Of a stretch of 9,601 bases of DNA, positions 7,242 through 9,601 are shown piece by piece (position 1 is the first letter of the stretch; each line of letters opens with the position of its first letter). This stretch comes from DATMER01 sp036277235. Lineage in GTDB: Bacteria; Acidobacteriota; Thermoanaerobaculia; Multivoradales; UBA5704. The notes beneath the pieces are model-generated. The model was not told the origin of the DNA and searched no databases. It worked only from the letters and a program-made list of their open reading frames with translations. Position numbers and translations under genes: made by a program. Location: contig DASUNJ010000471.1 of the NCBI GenBank assembly GCA_036277235.1, forward strand, positions 1 through 9,601, given 5' to 3'.

Positions 7242-7387
7242 GGAGGGGGCCCGCCACGGAAAGCGGCGGGTCTGCGCGGGCGGAGCTCCGGAGGTGGGGG
7301 CGCTCCGGAGGGCGTCCCGCTCGCGCGTTTTGCCTCTCTTGTTACCCCGAGGACCTCCCTCCGCCCCTGCTTACCCCGATTGGCCGA

Positions 7388-7774
7388 CTACTTCCATTCA
7401 ACGCACGGCAAGCTGTCCACGCGACGGAACTCCTTGATGTTGCCGGTCACGAGAGTCGCTCCGAGCCGGCGGGCATGGGCCGCGATCAGCAGATCGAGCG
7501 GCCCGATGACAAGGCCCCTCTTTTCGAGATCGACACGGATATCGCCGTAGTGGCTGGTCGTATCCAGGTCCCAGGGCATGACCTGGAAAAAATCAGTGAA
7601 GGCCTGGACAGCTTTCCGCTGAGCGTCCGGGCGGACAGATCGGCGAATGCCTACCTCAAGCTCGGCAACGGTGATGACGGAGAGCACGCATTCGGAGACC
7701 TCCGGCAGCCGAGCCGCCACCACCCGGCCCCGCAGCATTGCCACGCAGACTGACGTGTCCAGCATGTAAAGCAC
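7388..7774 (-). CDS. vapC: VapC-family PIN-domain ribonuclease toxin
   Basis: Toxin of a type II toxin-antitoxin pair; PIN-domain proteins of this family cleave RNA (for example tRNA or rRNA) with metal ions held by a cluster of acidic residues. The 128 residues match the family's usual length. The protein opens MLYMLDTSV with D6. VAELEVGI supplies E38 (or E40), GPLDLLIAAHA gives D94, and TLVTGNIKEFRRV gives N112, where relatives carry N or D in a TNNxxEF context. The start is GTG at 7774, chosen because family members begin with this LYMLDT form; an ATG three codons later is the alternative. It begins nine bases after the vapB stop with no strong ribosome site of its own, so it is probably translated by coupling. 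The cellular RNA target cannot be told from sequence. Confidence 0.93.
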   Translation of the reverse strand: MLYMLDTSVCVAMLRGRVVAARLPEVSECVLSVITVAELEVGIRRSVRPDAQRKAVQAFTDFFQVMPWDLDTTSHYGDIRVDLEKRGLVIGPLDLLIAAHARRLGATLVTGNIKEFRRVDSLPCVEWK

Positions 7775-7783
7775 GATCGGAGC

Positions 7784-8038
7784 TCACTCGAGAAATAGAT
7801 CTCTGTCCTGAGGGTTCTGCGGCTGCTCGCGGTCGGGAAAGTCCTGGGCTTCGGGAAAGTTCTCATGCATGAAGCGAGCGACATCCGCGAGAGTCTTCAG
7901 CTTGGGCTTCGGCTTCGCCTTCAGGACCACTTCCTTGCCACGCTTCTCGATCTCCACTTCCGTGCCTTCGAAGCGGAATTCCTTGGGCAGACGCACCGCC
8001 TGACTGCCACCATTCTGAAAGAGCTTCGCAGTCGCCAT
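7784..8038 (-). CDS. vapB: VapB-family antitoxin with SpoVT/AbrB DNA-binding domain
   Basis: Antitoxin of the VapC encoded immediately downstream; it should neutralise the PIN toxin and repress its own promoter. It has 84 residues. Residues 4-40 hold the swapped-hairpin AbrB-type fold (AKLFQNGGSQAVRLPKEFRF, then VEIEKRGKEVVLKA). The C-terminal part, roughly 45-84, is charged and proline-rich (FMHENFPEAQDFPDREQPQN) and should be the toxin-wrapping segment. The ATG at 8038 is certain from the conserved N-terminus MATAKLF. No Shine-Dalgarno precedes it, and the predicted transcription start coincides with the ATG, so the message may be leaderless. The pair is transcribed away from the secreted-protein gene at 8120. 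Confidence 0.93.
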   Translation of the reverse strand: MATAKLFQNGGSQAVRLPKEFRFEGTEVEIEKRGKEVVLKAKPKPKLKTLADVARFMHENFPEAQDFPDREQPQNPQDRDLFLE

Positions 8039-8073
8039 AGATACAGTATGTAGATACTACCGGAAGCTGTCAA
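8036..8073 (-). promoter_or_regulatory. vapBC promoter and dyad operator, probably leaderless
   Basis: On the minus strand there is a perfect -35 TTGACA (8068-8073), a 17-base spacer and a -10 CATACT (8045-8050). Six bases separate the -10 from the vapB ATG, so transcription should start at or within a base of the A of ATG. Overlapping the -10 are two dyads read on the plus strand: ATAC-A-GTAT (8041-8049) and AGTAT-GTAG-ATACT (8045-8058). TAGATAC is directly repeated at 8038-8044 and 8051-8057, a 13-base period. This is a natural site for VapB or VapBC autorepression. The boxes are seen directly; regulator binding is inferred. Confidence 0.7.
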
Positions 8074-8095
8074 CCGGGATCGGCTCCTACAGCGG

Positions 8096-8115
8096 TATGA
8101 TTCCCCAGAGGAGAG
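8096..8115 (+). promoter_or_regulatory. -10-like box and ribosome site of the 8120 gene
   Basis: TATGAT at 8096-8101 resembles a -10 hexamer but no good -35 stands 16-18 bases upstream, so the promoter is weak or needs an activator. AGAGGAGAG (8107-8115) is a clear Shine-Dalgarno with core GAGGAG six bases before the ATG. If TATGAT is used, the transcript would begin around the ribosome site itself, which is unusually short, so a start further upstream among the vapB operator dyads is an alternative. Confidence 0.35.
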
Positions 8116-8119
8116 AACC

Positions 8120-8932
8120 ATGATCCGACAGCTCCCCTTCGCGCTGCTGGTGTTGTGGAGCGCCTCCGCCCTGGGGCAGGAGGCGCGGCGGCCGGACTTT
8201 TCGGGCACCTGGAAGCTGGACAAGGGCAAAAGCACGCTCCAGGCTCCCGCCCCGGACTCCTCGATCCTCTACATCGACCACTCCGACCCGCGGTTCCGGC
8301 TCAACCGCGCCCATGTCCTGGACGGCGTGGCGGACCTGTTCAGCATCATCGTCCTCGCCGATGGCAAGGACGACGTCAAGAAGTGGCGGGAATACCGCAC
8401 CGTCAACCGCTGCCATTGGGAGGGGGACAAGCTGATCCTGGAATCCCGGTCGCGGGTGGGCGAGAAAGAGTCCCTGACCGTCATGAAGCTCTCCCTCTCG
8501 CCGGACGGCAAGACGCTCACCGCCGAGGATCGCTTCACCGGACCCGACCGGAAGTACGAGAACACCCTGGTCCTGCAACGCGAGACCACCCCTCCGACTC
8601 TCGACGTGACGGAAGCCGACCTCGCGGAGATCAAGACCGCGGCGCTCCGGCGCTATGCAGCCAGGGAGCCGGGCCTCATCGGGGAAGGATTCGCCGAGGA
8701 TCTCCGGCGGGGAGCGTTCTTCCCCGCCGAGGAAGGCCGCGGCCCCAGCATCGGAATCTGGCAGTTGGAGCTGAAAGACGGCCGGCTCGCCCTGATCCGC
8801 CAGCCGACAAACTTCGAACCACCCGTTATGGTCTACTTCGGGTTCTTCCTGGACCGCGTGGACGGCCGGTGGGTCGTGCTCGAGGAGTACATCGAGGAAG
8901 AGTGGATCAGCTACGTCGAGGAGGAGGGGTGA
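8120..8932 (+). CDS. Secreted or periplasmic protein of unknown function with SGTWKLDK motif
   Basis: 270 residues. Residues 1-19 form a signal peptide (MIRQ, hydrophobic LPFALLVLWSASA, cleavage likely after ALG before QEA), so the protein is exported. Residues 26-38, DFSGTWKLDKGKS, are the opening strand seen in many small exported beta-rich proteins of Acidobacteria and relatives. Strand-like segments follow to about 154, including KLILESRSR, LTVMKLSLSPDGKTLTAEDRF and YENTLVLQRE, suggesting a lipocalin-like barrel. A linker (TTPPTLDV) leads to a second part, 165-270, with a helix (EADLAEIKTAALRRYAAR) and an acidic, aromatic tail (VVLEEYIEEEWISYVEEE). No catalytic motif is visible, and I do not recognise the specific family. 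The ATG is supported by the GAGGAG site. It diverges from vapBC across 81 bp and its 3' end overlaps the convergent gene by 26 bp. Confidence 0.85.
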   Translation: MIRQLPFALLVLWSASALGQEARRPDFSGTWKLDKGKSTLQAPAPDSSILYIDHSDPRFRLNRAHVLDGVADLFSIIVLADGKDDVKKWREYRTVNRCHWEGDKLILESRSRVGEKESLTVMKLSLSPDGKTLTAEDRFTGPDRKYENTLVLQRETTPPTLDVTEADLAEIKTAALRRYAAREPGLIGEGFAEDLRRGAFFPAEEGRGPSIGIWQLELKDGRLALIRQPTNFEPPVMVYFGFFLDRVDGRWVVLEEYIEEEWISYVEEEG

Positions 8933-9536
8933 GCTGCGCCAGGACATCGAGGAGCGGCGCCACGTCCAGCCCTTGGGCCTCCAGCTCAGCGGCGGCGGCG
9001 GTGATCCGGGATCTCCCTTCCTCCAGGGACAGCGCCCGCCCATCGGCATGGAACGTGGGAAGGCCGGCGTCCAGGGCCACCGCGAATTCGAAGGCGCAGC
9101 CGGAGCTGTACTCCCAGTCCTCGCTGAAGTAGACCGCCATGCAGCGGGTGCGGATCACGGTCTCCCAGAAGGCCAGGAATTCGGCCTGGGTCCAGCCCGG
9201 GGAGACGAAGGGAGCGGGAGTGATGACGATCTCGCCCCCCAGGCGGTGGTGGAGCTCGCGGGCGAAGGCGTTGGCCTCCGCCACGTTGGGGTCCCAGACC
9301 TGCCGCCGAAACGCCTCCTCTCCCATCTTCGCCTTCAGCTCGCGCCGCTCCCGAACTCCGTGCTCCCGCAGCAGGGCGTGAAGCCGCTTGCCCGTGGTCA
9401 GCTCGCTGCTGTGGTAGACCGCTTTCTCCCCGTTAAGGATCGAGTCGAAGGCGGACAAGGCGATAAACACCTCCTGGGCATAGGTCCGGGTGTGGACCCG
9501 GCCGTCCAGCTCACCGTCGCGGTTGATGAAGCGCAT
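8907..9536 (-). CDS. Possible nucleoside 2-deoxyribosyltransferase-like protein
   Basis: 209 residues. The order of elements recalls the nucleoside 2-deoxyribosyltransferase-like fold: an early strand with KAVYHSSELTTGKRLHALLREHG (about 38-60, a 'strand, small residues, helix' start), a helix with NAFARELHHRLG (89-100), strand EIVITPAPF (102-110), a helix with a following strand ending MAVYFSEDWEYSSG (133-146), then CAFEFAVALDAGLPTF (147-162). In that fold the last block is where an E precedes a helix and a 'G-x-P' strand, with the E near the ribosyl site; E150 would be the counterpart. This assignment rests on pattern only. The first 35 residues (VHTRTYAQEVFIALSAFDSIL) and the C-terminal helix (170-200) are not explained. 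No signal peptide, so cytosolic. ATG at 9536 has a weak AGGA upstream. It probably forms an operon with the gene ending at 9547. Confidence 0.8.
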   Translation of the reverse strand: MRFINRDGELDGRVHTRTYAQEVFIALSAFDSILNGEKAVYHSSELTTGKRLHALLREHGVRERRELKAKMGEEAFRRQVWDPNVAEANAFARELHHRLGGEIVITPAPFVSPGWTQAEFLAFWETVIRTRCMAVYFSEDWEYSSGCAFEFAVALDAGLPTFHADGRALSLEEGRSRITAAAAELEAQGLDVAPLLDVLAQLTPPPRRS

Positions 9537-9546
9537 GGCGGCGATC

Positions 9547-9601
9547 CTACTGCGACTTCAGGCGCGGCCTCACGTACTCCTCGAAGACGTCGTCGTTGAA
9601 G
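9547..9601 (-). CDS. 3' end of an unidentified gene
   Basis: Reading leftward from the window edge, one frame gives FNDDVFEEYVRPRLKSQ and then a TAG stop at 9547-9549. The stop lies 10 bp before the ATG of the next minus-strand gene, a spacing typical of co-transcribed genes. Only 17 codons are visible, so the family cannot be named. The acidic-aromatic start and basic end are compatible with a real protein C-terminus. That this frame is coding is inferred from its stop position and the lack of room for another signal. Confidence 0.55.
   Translation of the reverse strand, partial: FNDDVFEEYVRPRLKSQ

Larger units (their letters stand above)
6230..7387. other. 1.16-kb structured intergenic region without a convincing gene
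   Basis: This gap lies between addB and the 3' end of vapC. Open frames cross it on both strands, but none begins with a good ribosome site, none resembles a known family, and those over the tandem array change frame where units are 20 rather than 21 bp. Elements seen from left to right are a long inverted-repeat element, a minus-strand terminator, a CCCGGGGGC hairpin, a 13-pair hairpin near 6640, a slightly AT-richer patch at 6630-6680 with a bare TATGAT (6660-6665, plus) lacking a -35 box, the 18-unit 21-bp array, and an 11-bp-stem hairpin. After these come a smaller hairpin CCCGCC/GGCGGG (7250-7270), two copies of GCTCCGGAGG (7285-7294, 7302-7311) and two copies of TTACCCCGA (7342-7350, 7371-7379). 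I see no tRNA or rRNA. Confidence 0.75.

Noticed and set aside
8155..9132. Plus-strand 325-codon frame overlapping the secreted-protein gene
   Set aside because: It is a frame-shifted shadow: the 8120 frame has the ribosome site, signal peptide and regular strand pattern, and the 325-codon frame crosses the convergent gene.

Overview
The window is GC-rich and densely coded except for one stretch of about 1.16 kb. Very long open frames lie opposite and inside the real genes, as expected at high GC. The lineage is inferred, not proven. A secreted protein that opens with a DFSGTWKLDK-like segment and an intergenic repeat with the word GCCGGCAAGATGCCGGC suggest an Acidobacteriota-like soil or sediment bacterium (low to moderate confidence).

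Left part (1-6229, minus strand): a two-gene recombination and repair operon. The upstream gene, addB-like, encodes a protein with a degenerate helicase-like N-terminus and a C-terminal iron-sulfur PD-(D/E)XK nuclease. It overlaps the downstream gene by the four bases ATGA. That gene, addA-like, encodes a UvrD/RecB-type superfamily 1 helicase and runs off the left edge, so its C-terminus is not visible. Together they should form an AddAB/RecBCD-type end-resection helicase-nuclease.

Middle part (6230-7387): no convincing gene. It is packed with structured DNA: a 123-bp repeat element bounded by 23-bp inverted arms, a minus-strand intrinsic terminator, several perfect hairpins, and a degenerate tandem array of 18 units of 21 bp (6790-7165). 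Another strong hairpin lies beyond the 3' end of the toxin gene. The 21-bp array is the least explained thing in the window.

Right part (7388-9601): a vapBC toxin-antitoxin pair on the minus strand, with a promoter and dyad operator placed so that the vapB transcript would be leaderless. Diverging from it is a secreted two-part protein of unknown function (8120-8932, plus). Converging on that gene, with a 26-bp tail overlap, is a minus-strand gene for a protein that may have a nucleoside 2-deoxyribosyltransferase-like fold. It is preceded, with a 9-bp gap, by the last 17 codons of another minus-strand gene. The last two genes look like an operon whose upstream member is outside the window.
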